23,227 nucleotides of DNA from the NCBI GenBank assembly GCA_943329165.2, contig CALQCV020000005.1, positions 1-23,227 on the forward strand, in the 5' to 3' direction. Both the position numbers and the translations under genes were made by a program. Below, piece by piece: positions 7,324 to 15,173 of the stretch (position 1 is the first letter of the stretch; each line of letters begins with the position of its first letter). This DNA comes from Candidatus Nitrotoga sp. CP45 (lineage in GTDB: Bacteria; Bacteroidota; Bacteroidia; Flavobacteriales; Flavobacteriaceae). The notes beneath the pieces were generated by a model. It made no database searches and was not told the origin of the DNA. It saw only the letters and a list, made by a program, of their open reading frames with translations.

Positions 7324-8616
7324 TTATTGACGCAACCATAGATTTCTATACTCCTGATTCTTATCATAATCTTGCGCTTGCTTGTCGATATTAAAATAGC
7401 GATTTCCTCTAGGATCATTACCAACGCCGGCTAAATAAGCCCAGTTTCCCCAATTGTTGCAAACATCATAGTCGATTAGTTGCTGCTCAAAATACGCTGC
7501 TCCATATCGCCAATCGAGTTTTAAATCGTTACACAAATAACTAGCTACATTTTGTCTCCCACGATTACTCATAAATCCTGTTGACTTAAGTTCAATCATA
7601 TTAGCATCAATAAAATCAATACCCGTAATTCCATCAATCCAGCTTTGCAAAACTTGGACATTGTTTTTGTTAACTGGAATTCCTTTATTTTGAATGCCAT
7701 GTTGTTGAAAAAATTTAATGTGGTATTTTTTCATCATGAACCTAAAATAATCACGCCATAACAACTCAAAAACCAACCAATAGGTCGATTCGTTGGCTTC
7801 GTATTTCGCTTCATATTTTTTGAGTTCGAAATAGATTTCTCGCGGTGACAAACAACCTAATGCCAACCAAGCTGAAAATTTGGAAGAATAATTGGCTCCT
7901 ATCATTCCGTTGCGGGTTTCTTTGTAATTTGCTATTGATTTAGTTTCAAAAAAATAATGTTGTAAGCGATTTAAAGCTGCGGTTTCACCACCTTCAAACT
8001 GAAGTACAGCTCTGGTATCATTTACAATTTTATCCAAACCCAAATCATTTAAATTAGGTAAATTGATTTCTGGAATTCTAGGAGATTTAATTCGTAAAGG
8101 TTTTTCGAAAACAGTCCTAATTACTGAGTCTTTCTCGGTCTTTTTTCTAAAATTGGTAAAAACATCTGGAATATCTTTTATGGAAAAAGGCAAATCTTCC
8201 GCATGATACAAAGTACTCGTGCTAAGTGTTTCGAATTCGCATCGCAGTTTAAAAAGTTCCGATTGAACCAGGGTTTCGGTTTGTTTTTCTTCGTAAGTAA
8301 CTTCACGTTTGGCAAACACTTTATACGGTTTGTACTCCTGAACTATTTTTGGAATTTCAACTTCAGGTTTTCCTTTCAGTATGATTAAACCCGAACCTAA
8401 TTCCCTAAGATTTTTATCTAAATCGGCAACGGATTCTAATAAAAATTGTGCTCTAAAACTCCCTGTTTTCTTGAAACCAAATGATGTTGTTTCAAATTGG
8501 GAATCATCAAAACAATACACTGGAATAATAGAATCGCTGTTAGCAATTGCTTTTATCAAGGCTTCGTTATCGTGTAACCGTAAATCTGTTTTGAACCAAA
8601 CGAGTGCAGTCTTCAT
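7324..8616 (-). CDS. DASH-type cryptochrome/photolyase
   Basis: 430-residue member of the cryptochrome/photolyase family. DASH proteins bind FAD plus usually a folate antenna and repair cyclobutane dimers, mainly in single-stranded or looped DNA; some have signalling roles. N-terminal alpha/beta antenna domain starts ALVWFKTDLRLHDNEAL (residues 4-20). The FAD domain shows ANYSSKFSAWLALGCLSPRE (241-260), ELLWRDYFRFM (284-294), GFMSNRGRQNVASYL (347-361), DWRYGAAYF (368-376) and IDYDVCNNWGNWAYLAG (381-397). GNDPRGNRYFNI (399-410) is diagnostic for DASH. By spacing W369 and W392 match E. coli W359 and W382, but the position for distal W306 is N316. It starts with an ATG sharing the ATGA overlap (8616-8613) with the preceding gene, so translation is probably coupled. 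Last gene of the operon. Confidence 0.93.
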   Translation of the reverse strand: MKTALVWFKTDLRLHDNEALIKAIANSDSIIPVYCFDDSQFETTSFGFKKTGSFRAQFLLESVADLDKNLRELGSGLIILKGKPEVEIPKIVQEYKPYKVFAKREVTYEEKQTETLVQSELFKLRCEFETLSTSTLYHAEDLPFSIKDIPDVFTNFRKKTEKDSVIRTVFEKPLRIKSPRIPEINLPNLNDLGLDKIVNDTRAVLQFEGGETAALNRLQHYFFETKSIANYKETRNGMIGANYSSKFSAWLALGCLSPREIYFELKKYEAKYEANESTYWLVFELLWRDYFRFMMKKYHIKFFQQHGIQNKGIPVNKNNVQVLQSWIDGITGIDFIDANMIELKSTGFMSNRGRQNVASYLCNDLKLDWRYGAAYFEQQLIDYDVCNNWGNWAYLAGVGNDPRGNRYFNIDKQAQDYDKNQEYRNLWLRQ

Positions 8617-10154
8617 AATTCATTTATATTTTTCAAATAATAATCGGCTTGTTCTAATAGTGCTGTTTTGGCTTCTGGCTTCATTTTTCTCCAAACATTA
8701 TACATCATTCCAATTCTTGGATTTTTGCTCAATTTATCTTCATTTCTGTCGTAAAAATTCCAATACAAACTATTAAACGGACACGCTTTTTCTCCGGTTT
8801 TAATCTCTTTTTTATAAAAACAACTGCCACAATAATGACTCATTTTATCTATATAAGTGGCGGAACTCACATACGGTTTTGTACCTACAATGCCACCATC
8901 GGCAAACTGACTCATACCACGCGTGTTTGTGATTTCTACCCATTCAATGGCATCAATGTAAATTCCCAGATACCAAGCATCTAATTCGTCCGGATGAATT
9001 CCGGCTAAAAGCGCAAAATTTCCTGTAATCATTAATCGCTGTATATGGTGCGCGTAAGCGTACTGTAGCGATTGTGAAATAGCATCTTTCAAACAATTCA
9101 TCTTTGTTTTTCCTGTCCAAAACCAATCAGGTAATTTTTCTTGGTTGTTGAAAAAATTCATAGTTGAATATTCGGGCATCTTGAGCCAATAAATTCCTCG
9201 CATGTATTCTCGCCAACCAATTATTTGACGTACAAATCCTTCCAATTGATTGTACTCGATCTCATTAGGTCTTTTTTCCCATTCTCGTATGGCGCTTTCA
9301 ATAACTTCTTGTGGTGAAATCATTTTTACATTCATCGAAAATGAAATCCGAGCATGATACAATGACCATTCGTTGGGCGACATTGCGTCTTGATAACTTC
9401 CAAATAGATGCAAACATTCTGCGAGAAAAAAATCTAATAACTGTAAAGATTGTGTTCTATTAATTGGCCAAAGGAAAGTAGTAGCATCAATGGTTCCTAT
9501 TGTTTTGATATTCGTTTTCTGAATTTGAGTAAAAATTTCAGTTACATCATTATTAAAAACTAAAGGCGAAGTTGCTTTGTGATTTTTGGGTAATTTTTTT
9601 CGGTTATCGCCGTCATAATTCCATTTTCCGGTTGTGGGTTTGTCACCTTCCATTAAAACAGAATGCTTTTTTCTAAGCATGCGATAAAAACTTTCCATCA
9701 AAAAGGTTTTCTTTCCTTCAAAGAATTCTCCCAATTCATTTCGAGTGGTAAAAAAATGCTCAGAATCGACAATCGAATTTGAGATTGTAATTGACTGACA
9801 CAGCTTTTTTAGAGCAACATCGACTCTATATTCGTCCGGAAGTTGGTATTCAAAATTGGTAAAGTTGTGAATTGAAATTAGGTGTTGACTATTTTTTTCA
9901 AATGACTGCAAGTTATCGCTATCATTTAATTTTATATAAATCACCTGATGCCCTTTCGATTTTAATTCCGAATAAAAAGCTTGCATCGAAGCAAAAAAAC
10001 CAACTACTTTCTGAATGTGATGCTTGGCATAATCGGTCTCTGAACGAATTTCCATCAGAACATAAGTAACCGAATCATCAATAGATTTAAACCATGAATG
10101 ATTACTGTTTAATTGATCTCCGAGAACCAACCTAAGTGTTTTTTTATTTTCCAT
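8613..10154 (-). CDS. Fe-S bacterial cryptochrome/photolyase (FeS-BCP, PhrB/CryB type)
   Basis: 513-residue flavoprotein of the prokaryotic (6-4) photolyase/CryB class, which binds FAD, a lumazine-type antenna and a [4Fe-4S] cluster. All four expected cluster cysteines are present: C354 (MNCLKDA), C442 and C445 (YCGSC), and C458 (ACPFN). Their spacing is the same as I recall for Agrobacterium PhrB. The active-site pair H369-H370 is in [11 protein letters not shown], followed by [11 protein letters not shown]. The N-terminus [16 protein letters not shown] is typical of the family. I chose the ATG at 10154 rather than an in-frame GTG at 10178, because homologues start at this point and the ATG overlaps the end of the DUF2256 gene by 11 bases, which fits coupled translation. 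Likely substrate is (6-4) photoproducts; a sensory role is also possible. Confidence 0.93.
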   Translation of the reverse strand: MENKKTLRLVLGDQLNSNHSWFKSIDDSVTYVLMEIRSETDYAKHHIQKVVGFFASMQAFYSELKSKGHQVIYIKLNDSDNLQSFEKNSQHLISIHNFTNFEYQLPDEYRVDVALKKLCQSITISNSIVDSEHFFTTRNELGEFFEGKKTFLMESFYRMLRKKHSVLMEGDKPTTGKWNYDGDNRKKLPKNHKATSPLVFNNDVTEIFTQIQKTNIKTIGTIDATTFLWPINRTQSLQLLDFFLAECLHLFGSYQDAMSPNEWSLYHARISFSMNVKMISPQEVIESAIREWEKRPNEIEYNQLEGFVRQIIGWREYMRGIYWLKMPEYSTMNFFNNQEKLPDWFWTGKTKMNCLKDAISQSLQYAYAHHIQRLMITGNFALLAGIHPDELDAWYLGIYIDAIEWVEITNTRGMSQFADGGIVGTKPYVSSATYIDKMSHYCGSCFYKKEIKTGEKACPFNSLYWNFYDRNEDKLSKNPRIGMMYNVWRKMKPEAKTALLEQADYYLKNINEL

Positions 10155-10290
10155 TTTTGTTAGCTCTGCATTTATCACTACAATACTTCACATCATCCCA
10201 TACTTTCTCCCATTTTTTGCGCCAGGAAAAGGGTCGATTGCAAACGATGCATATTTTGCTGGGTAAGTTCTGTTTTTTAATGTTGCGCAT
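10144..10290 (-). CDS. DUF2256 small Cys4 protein (48 aa)
   Basis: I translated this short frame by hand: ATG at 10290-10288, TAA at 10146-10144, 48 residues. It reads [19 protein letters not shown], then [20 protein letters not shown] and KCRANKNGK. That is the DUF2256 pattern: KxC-x2-C, an RPFxWRKKWEK core, then YCSDxCR. The four cysteines (C14, C17, C37, C41) probably bind zinc or another metal; function unknown. Its start overlaps the end of the DUF2071 gene by 14 bases (10277-10290) and its end overlaps the FeS photolyase start by 11. The match leaves little doubt that the gene is real despite its size. DUF2256 genes are often next to photolyase genes in other bacteria, as far as I recall. 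Confidence 0.92.
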   Translation of the reverse strand: MRNIKKQNLPSKICIVCNRPFSWRKKWEKVWDDVKYCSDKCRANKNGK

Positions 10291-11011
10291 CCTTAAAATT
10301 TAATTTTGTTCTTTTCCATTCAATATGTACTGATGACCCTTCGGCTATAAAAACGGATGAAGGTTTTGTTTCGTTTAAAACGGAAAAAGAGTCGCCGTAC
10401 ATAGCTTTAAAATCACAGTCAATATCATAATTCATTACTTCGTGAGTTCTCCAACTAGGATGGTGCAATCGGTATTCTTCCGTTTTTTGCGAATCAATTT
10501 TTGTGTAACCATAGTAATGTTCGTAGATAAATTTTTCAAGAGAATCAGGTTCCATTTCACTTGATGACAAATAGTTTTCGACATAAATACTGTTCCATTT
10601 TTTTTGTAACAACCATTCAAATTTTACTTTTTGTATGCTGGTACTTTTAGCAATTGAATGTCGAGTAGGCACAACGGTGTAATGCTCTTTGTATAATTTA
10701 TTTGCCATCCAGGCCACAATTTGATAAGGAATCGTTTCATTGATAAAAACTACTCCTCTTTTTGTTATGTCATCTTCGGTTCGAGTTACATAAAACCGCA
10801 AATTGATTTCTTCAAAAGTTCCCAATTTCGGGATAGGCACATTGAATAATTTCGTTTTTTTAAACATAAAACCAACCAGACTAATGTAGGCTTTACCATC
10901 AAACAAATCGAGTTCAACTCCATTGGGTAAATAAGGCATCAAAATTTCTGGCGCAATTTCATAATTAACCATGATAATATTTTCCCAGTTGGCTTTTAGA
11001 AATATACTCAT
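10277..11011 (-). CDS. DUF2071 (YqjF-like) family protein
   Basis: 244-residue cytoplasmic protein of the DUF2071/YqjF family, related to the acetoacetate decarboxylase fold; no confirmed reaction. The family signature is seen at both ends: [23 protein letters not shown] (residues 7-29), then [14 protein letters not shown] (37-50), EINLRFYVT near 68-76, and [11 protein letters not shown] near 85-95. No signal peptide or membrane segment. The ATG at 11011 overlaps the TGA of the preceding photolyase gene by 4 bases, and the gene end overlaps the DUF2256 start, so it sits in the middle of the coupled operon. A link with light or DNA repair is inferred only from position. Confidence 0.88.
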   Translation of the reverse strand: MSIFLKANWENIIMVNYEIAPEILMPYLPNGVELDLFDGKAYISLVGFMFKKTKLFNVPIPKLGTFEEINLRFYVTRTEDDITKRGVVFINETIPYQIVAWMANKLYKEHYTVVPTRHSIAKSTSIQKVKFEWLLQKKWNSIYVENYLSSSEMEPDSLEKFIYEHYYGYTKIDSQKTEEYRLHHPSWRTHEVMNYDIDCDFKAMYGDSFSVLNETKPSSVFIAEGSSVHIEWKRTKLNFKDAQH

Positions 11012-12513
11012 TTGAATTTATTTTTTTGTTGTTTACTTCTTGAAATTGACTTCGAGCTATTAACATGTTTATTCAAAATACGTTTTCCTTCTTCTTTTAC
11101 ATCTTCATTCTTTCTAAAACTCCAAACAATATCACTGGCTAATTTTCGAGTTTCATCAATATCAACAATCGGAAATGGATAATCTCTACCGATTTCGCAA
11201 TTATAAAATTGTTGTTCAATTGTATTCATTTTCCATGGTTCGTGAATTAATTCAGCCGGAATTTCAGCCAGTTCCGGCAACCATTGTTTTATAAAAATTC
11301 CATCCGAATCATGTTCTTCAGAATTCTTTATCGGATTGTAAATTCGGATAGTATTTATTCCTGTAGTTCCTGATTGCATTTGTAATTGCGGATAATGAAT
11401 TCCGGGTTCATAATCTAAAAACTGGCGTGCCAAAAAATGTAATTCCCGCCAATCTTGCCATAAATTGAAGGTGAAAAATGAAACTACCATAGCCCGCATT
11501 CTAAAATTAAGATAGCCACTTGCAACAACACATCGCATACAAGCATCAACAATTGGAACTCCAGTTTTGCCTTCTTTCCAAGCGTTTATATAGGTTTCAT
11601 TTTTTGGTTTTACCAATGAATCGTATGCTTTATTGATGTTTTCAAATTCCATTCGGCATTCATCTTCAAATTTTTGCATAAAATGACAATGCCAATGTAA
11701 ACGAGAAACAAAATTGAGCATTGCTCTTTTATTGGGCGAACTTTCATAAAACTGATTGGTATATTGATACACCATTCTCATACTGATGTTGCCATAGGTC
11801 AAATAAGGTGATAATCTGCTGCAACCTTTTCGGCTCAAATTGGGTTTAGATATGTGCTTGCTGTAATTAACATGACGTTCTTTTACAAAACTATCCAAAT
11901 ACCGCCAAGCCCAATATTCGCCTCCTTGCTGGAAGTTTTTATGTCTAGTTGTAATGTCTTTTGGAAGTGCATGACCTTTTAATTTTGTATAAAAATTAGT
12001 TTCTAAAGTTTCAGTTTTTAACTCATTTAAATTAATTATTTTGGGTTCAGCACGCATTACGTTTTCCCATCGTTTATCCCAATTATTTCTTGATTTTAGT
12101 TTCCGAATAACGCCATGCATTTGAGATTGTTTCCAATGAATAGTGTTTTTATCAAAAAAAGACTGCATCGCAATATCTCTATCATAAGTGACTTTATTAC
12201 CTATTTCTTGATGTGAAAAAACTGTTTTTACATCATAAATGGTTAGCAATTCTGTAAATACAGATTGCACTTCCTTGTAAAAAAAATAAATTTGAGCATC
12301 AACTGCTTTTAGCTTGGACTGCATTTCTTGTACTGATTCATAAATAAATCGCCAGTGACGGACATCAGAATCGTCATAGGCCATAACTGATGGTTCAAAA
12401 AAGTAAACTAAAAGAATGGGGAGATTTTCTTGTTGTGCCATAAAAAGTGGTTCGTGATCTGTAAAACGTAAATCACGTTTGAACCAAATAATATTGACCG
12501 CTTTTTTTATCAA
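11008..12513 (-). CDS. Divergent cryptochrome/deoxyribodipyrimidine photolyase family protein
   Basis: 501-residue photolyase/cryptochrome homologue, distinct from the two others here. The antenna domain starts [19 protein letters not shown] (6-24). The FAD domain has [15 protein letters not shown] (232-246), [18 protein letters not shown] (267-284), [18 protein letters not shown] (311-328), [15 protein letters not shown] (333-347), then [20 protein letters not shown] (373-392) and [13 protein letters not shown]. By spacing W355 matches E. coli W359, but the W382 position is Q378 and W306 is K302, so the usual Trp triad is incomplete. The last 20 or so residues are Ser/Lys/Arg-rich. Start is a TTG at 12513-12511 that overlaps the flavin reductase TGA (TTGA); no ATG lies nearby. 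CPD repair or light signalling are both possible. Confidence 0.88.
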   Translation of the reverse strand: MIKKAVNIIWFKRDLRFTDHEPLFMAQQENLPILLVYFFEPSVMAYDDSDVRHWRFIYESVQEMQSKLKAVDAQIYFFYKEVQSVFTELLTIYDVKTVFSHQEIGNKVTYDRDIAMQSFFDKNTIHWKQSQMHGVIRKLKSRNNWDKRWENVMRAEPKIINLNELKTETLETNFYTKLKGHALPKDITTRHKNFQQGGEYWAWRYLDSFVKERHVNYSKHISKPNLSRKGCSRLSPYLTYGNISMRMVYQYTNQFYESSPNKRAMLNFVSRLHWHCHFMQKFEDECRMEFENINKAYDSLVKPKNETYINAWKEGKTGVPIVDACMRCVVASGYLNFRMRAMVVSFFTFNLWQDWRELHFLARQFLDYEPGIHYPQLQMQSGTTGINTIRIYNPIKNSEEHDSDGIFIKQWLPELAEIPAELIHEPWKMNTIEQQFYNCEIGRDYPFPIVDIDETRKLASDIVWSFRKNEDVKEEGKRILNKHVNSSKSISRSKQQKNKFK

Positions 12514-13160
12514 TTTTGAAGTAATGATGTAATTTCTTTATCGGGTTTTGCATAGCTTAATCTGTCTAGTTGGACAGTTTTGTGATAACTATCAAGACCT
12601 GAGCAAGTGATTGTATTTGCTTTTTCTAAGTCTATAAAACCATCTTTGTGTAAAGAATCTTCAGGAATATAAATCTGAATTATTTCACCAATAATAATAA
12701 TAGTATTATTTATTGTGATGTCTATTTTTTCTTTAAATTCGATGGCTAACTGAATGTTAGATTCGGCTACAAAAGGTGCCAAAAAATCATTTTTGTATTC
12801 CGTTTTCAATCCAGTAGCATCAAATTCGGATATTTCTTTATCATATCTAGCCGAAGTTTGATGTGCTTGCCTGTAAATAGATTCGTTGATATGATTTATG
12901 GTATAAAAACGGGTATCTAAAATATTTCGCATGGTATCACGCTCCGGTGGAGCTGGACGAAAAATCATTCCGATTAGCGGAGGATTTGCGCCTATATGAA
13001 ATATTGAACTGAAAATGCTTAAATTAGTTTTACCTTGTAAATCCGAAGTGCCAACCAAAGCAACACTTTTAAATCCACCTAAACTATTTATAAGATGTAC
13101 TCTTTGTTGCTTTTCTAATTTTTCGATAGTGTCCGTATTGAAATAAAATTTTTTACTCAT
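12510..13160 (-). CDS. Flavin reductase-like FMN-binding protein
   Basis: 216-residue protein with the flavin reductase-like, FMN-binding split-barrel fold. Supporting segments: [18 protein letters not shown] (residues 23-40), the [20 protein letters not shown] stretch (about 48-67) that usually lines the flavin, [13 protein letters not shown] (68-80) and [10 protein letters not shown] (84-93). Members reduce FMN/FAD with NAD(P)H or bind FMN tightly. Its location directly before three flavin photolyases suggests, but does not prove, that it supplies reduced flavin or keeps their FAD reduced. The ATG at 13160 is 9 bases after the DUF2452 stop. The end overlaps the next photolyase start by 4 bases. 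Confidence 0.87.
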   Translation of the reverse strand: MSKKFYFNTDTIEKLEKQQRVHLINSLGGFKSVALVGTSDLQGKTNLSIFSSIFHIGANPPLIGMIFRPAPPERDTMRNILDTRFYTINHINESIYRQAHQTSARYDKEISEFDATGLKTEYKNDFLAPFVAESNIQLAIEFKEKIDITINNTIIIIGEIIQIYIPEDSLHKDGFIDLEKANTITCSGLDSYHKTVQLDRLSYAKPDKEITSLLQN

Positions 13161-13169
13161 CTTCAGGAT

Positions 13170-13589
13170 TTATGAAAAAAAGGTCTCTTTTTTTTGGAAT
13201 AGAATCCACTTTTTATCGCTGTTTAGTTTAAAAGTTCCAATGTGTTCTTTATTCCATTCTTGTGGCCCTATTAGCGAAAGAAAATGAATGCCATCTTCGG
13301 CTCTATACAAATGATATATTTCGCCAACTACAGGTTCAAATGCAAATTTAGCGCCATACACTAATTCGTTCCACTCAAACTCTTCAACTAAATTTTGGTA
13401 TTGAATTTTAAGCTCGTTGAACTTACTTTCAAACTCTTTATTCACATTAGTTATTCCTCTACTTTTCCAAGAAACTATATCATCTATTTTAATTGCTGGA
13501 GCACCAACGCTTGAAGCATAAGGCAGTATGTTTGCATTATATCCTTGCTCTTCAGAATATACTATATTATCGGGTTTTTTATTTTCCAT
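13170..13589 (-). CDS. DUF2452 family protein
   Basis: 139-residue cytoplasmic protein matching DUF2452 as I know it: [29 protein letters not shown] in the first 35 residues (residues 5-33), a central helical part ([21 protein letters not shown]), and a beta-rich C-terminal half ending [20 protein letters not shown] and GPQEW, typical of the family. Function unknown. No signal peptide, cysteine motif or membrane segment. The ATG at 13589 lies 5 bases after the stop of the TIGR03643 gene and is followed by the flavin reductase gene 9 bases on. Co-occurrence with photolyases suggests a DNA repair or light response link; this is inference. Confidence 0.85.
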   Translation of the reverse strand: MENKKPDNIVYSEEQGYNANILPYASSVGAPAIKIDDIVSWKSRGITNVNKEFESKFNELKIQYQNLVEEFEWNELVYGAKFAFEPVVGEIYHLYRAEDGIHFLSLIGPQEWNKEHIGTFKLNSDKKWILFQKKETFFS

Positions 13590-13594
13590 TTATA

Positions 13595-13897
13595 TTACCG
13601 CTTTGATATTTTATTATTTGAAATTGCTCTTTGTCTATTACACTTGAATCTATCAATGTCTTCAGCTCGTTTAGCAATGTGTTTTGTTTTGCAATTTTCA
13701 ACGCGTTCGCGCCAAAGCTTATAACTTCTAAATTTCAATTCCTTTTTCATTAATGCTTTGACTTCAGACTCTGCTAGACCAAATTGAAATTTTATAGCGT
13801 CAAAGGGCGTGCGGTCTTCCCAAGCCATTTCTATAATTCTATCGATTTGAATTTCATCAAATACTTTATTTTCAATAGTTGCAATAATTGATTTCAA
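13595..13897 (-). CDS. TIGR03643/DUF2805 family protein, first gene of the photolyase operon
   Basis: 100-residue basic protein. The segment IDRIIEMAWEDRTPFDAIKF followed by QFGLAESEVKALMKKELK is the core of the TIGR03643/DUF2805 family and looks like a helix-turn-helix: residues 18-37, a turn, then 38-55. LWRERVENCKTKHIAKR follows. I infer a small DNA-binding protein, but the family has no proven role. The only upstream in-frame start before a stop at 13912-13910 is TTG at 13897 (ATT at 13900 being less likely), so initiation is at a weak codon. As the first gene behind a predicted promoter and operator-like repeat, it might be a regulator of the operon. The tail is rich in Lys/Arg. Confidence 0.85.
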   Translation of the reverse strand: MKSIIATIENKVFDEIQIDRIIEMAWEDRTPFDAIKFQFGLAESEVKALMKKELKFRSYKLWRERVENCKTKHIAKRAEDIDRFKCNRQRAISNNKISKR

Positions 13898-13934
13898 AAT
13901 AGTAACTGTTTAACATTTATATAAAAAAAGTAAA

Positions 13935-13942
13935 CAAAAGTA
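13935..13942 (-). promoter_or_regulatory. -7 box of the photolyase operon promoter
   Basis: Minus-strand TACTTTTG, an exact TAnnTTTG match, ending 38 bases before the TTG start at 13897. A weak TCTG at about 13962-13959 is the only -33 candidate, and it overlaps an inverted repeat. Confidence 0.5.
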
Positions 13943-13955
13943 ATGTTTTTTTCTA

Positions 13956-13972
13956 TTACAGAGGCACTGTAA
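13956..13972. promoter_or_regulatory. Operator-like inverted repeat TTACAG-N5-CTGTAA
   Basis: Perfect 6-bp arms (13956-13961 and 13967-13972) around a 5-base spacer, positioned at the -33 region of the photolyase operon promoter. A dimeric regulator bound here would control that promoter. No regulator gene of a known type is encoded nearby. Confidence 0.45.
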
Positions 13973-13984
13973 AATATAAAAATA

Positions 13985-14003
13985 AGTTAATTTTCATTTA
14001 ACT
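13985..14003. promoter_or_regulatory. Inverted repeat AGTTAA-N7-TTAACT before aroB
   Basis: 6-bp arms at 13985-13990 and 13998-14003, covering the expected -33 position of the aroB promoter. It is AT-only apart from one G-C pair per arm, so chance is a real possibility. Confidence 0.25.
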
Positions 14004-14021
14004 ATGCTGAAATAATATGCT

Positions 14022-14029
14022 TATTTTTG
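14022..14029 (+). promoter_or_regulatory. -7 box of aroB promoter
   Basis: TATTTTTG, an exact TAnnTTTG match, 19 bases before the aroB ATG. No clear -33 TTTG. Confidence 0.5.
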
Positions 14030-14048
14030 CTCAAAATGTTAAAACACG

Positions 14049-15116
14049 ATGGAGATTATCGAAGCAAATGGTTACCCTATTTATTTTGGAGAAGACGCGT
14101 ATCAATCACTTAATAAATTTATTGAAGAACATAGTTATTCTACTATTTTTATCTTAACAGATACAAATTCTAACGAATATTGTTTGACCAAATTTCTTCC
14201 TTTTTTGGCTACTGATAAAACGATTGAAATAATAGAAATAGAATCCGGAGAGAGCGAAAAAAATATTACTACTTGTGTAGAAATCTGGAACATTCTTACC
14301 GAGCTTGGTGGCGACCGAAAAAGTCTGCTTATAAATATTGGCGGCGGTGTGATTACTGATATTGGTGGATTTGTAGCATCTACATTTAAAAGAGGAATCG
14401 ATTTTATTCATATCCCAACAACACTTTTAGCGATGGTTGATGCCTCCGTCGGCGGAAAAAATGGAGTTGATTTAGGTAATTTAAAAAACCAAATTGGCGT
14501 TATTAATGTTCCGAAAATGGTTTTGATCGACACCGAATATCTGTTGACTTTGCCGCAAAACGAAATACGTTCCGGTTTCGCCGAAATGATAAAACACGGT
14601 TTGATTCATTGTCAAATTTATTGGACACATTTTAGAAATTTAAAATCGGCTCAACACGATTTTTTACCAGAATTAATTCATCGATCCGTCGAAATTAAAA
14701 ATGAAATTGTGATGCAAGATCCAACCGAAAACGGCATACGAAAAGCATTGAATTTTGGCCACACTTTAGGACACGCTATCGAAAGTTATTTTCTCGAAAA
14801 TGAAAACAAAAAAACCTTGTTGCACGGCGAAGCCATTGCGGTTGGAATGATTTTAGAAAGCTATATTTCATGGCAGAAAGGACTTCTTTCTGAAGATGAA
14901 TATTTAGAGATTAAAAATATGATAAATACTGTTTTTGAAACCATCAACTTTGAAGAAAATGACTTGCAGCCCATACTCGATTTACTCATTCACGATAAAA
15001 AAAATGAGTATGGAAAAATACAATTTGCATTGCTTGACGGAATTGGAAACATTAAAATCAACCAAGAGGTTGAAAATGAATTAATTATAAAATCTTTTGC
15101 GGATTATAAAAGTTAA
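14049..15116 (+). CDS. aroB: 3-dehydroquinate synthase
   Basis: Second enzyme of the shikimate pathway; converts DAHP to 3-dehydroquinate using NAD+ and a divalent metal in the cytoplasm. 355 residues, the normal length. Motifs: INIGGGVITDIGGFVASTFKRGI (GGG at 98-100, NAD+ binding), HIPTTLLAMVDASVGGKNGVD (121-141), SGFAEMIKHG with the metal ligand E179, NFGHTLGHAIE with H238, and LLHGEAIAVGM with H259. The conserved catalytic K and R residues in the SVGGK and FKRG segments are present. The ATG at 14049 gives the usual start MEIIEANGYPIYFGED. It is divergent from the photolyase operon and followed, after 57 bases, by a possible leader ORF and the arginine decarboxylase gene, which appear to have their own promoter. 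Confidence 0.97.
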   Translation: MEIIEANGYPIYFGEDAYQSLNKFIEEHSYSTIFILTDTNSNEYCLTKFLPFLATDKTIEIIEIESGESEKNITTCVEIWNILTELGGDRKSLLINIGGGVITDIGGFVASTFKRGIDFIHIPTTLLAMVDASVGGKNGVDLGNLKNQIGVINVPKMVLIDTEYLLTLPQNEIRSGFAEMIKHGLIHCQIYWTHFRNLKSAQHDFLPELIHRSVEIKNEIVMQDPTENGIRKALNFGHTLGHAIESYFLENENKKTLLHGEAIAVGMILESYISWQKGLLSEDEYLEIKNMINTVFETINFEENDLQPILDLLIHDKKNEYGKIQFALLDGIGNIKINQEVENELIIKSFADYKS

Positions 15117-15136
15117 CATAATTTTCATACTAATAC

Positions 15137-15168
15137 TTGCATTTCGAATATATTATTTTTTACATTTG
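15137..15168 (+). promoter_or_regulatory. Promoter of the leader ORF and arginine decarboxylase operon
   Basis: TTG at 15137-15139 and an exact -7 box TACATTTG at 15161-15168, 21 bases apart. This is among the best promoter matches in the window. Transcription would start at about the ATG at 15174. Confidence 0.55.
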
Positions 15169-15173
15169 CCGTA

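Noticed and set aside
10141..10160. Shared MENKK start of the FeS photolyase and the DUF2452 protein (near 13570-13595)
   Set aside because: The shared A-rich bases at the start codon reflect the general A-rich start preference in this group; the rest of the genes do not match.
10155..10178. GTG start at 10178 for the FeS photolyase
   Set aside because: The extra eight residues (MINAELTK) are not family-like, and the DUF2256 gene, with its own clear protein, covers this stretch; the ATG at 10154 is better.
13898..14048. A MerR, LitR or CarH-type regulator gene next to the photolyase operon
   Set aside because: The gap has no coding frame, and none of the window's genes has MerR or cobalamin-binding motifs.
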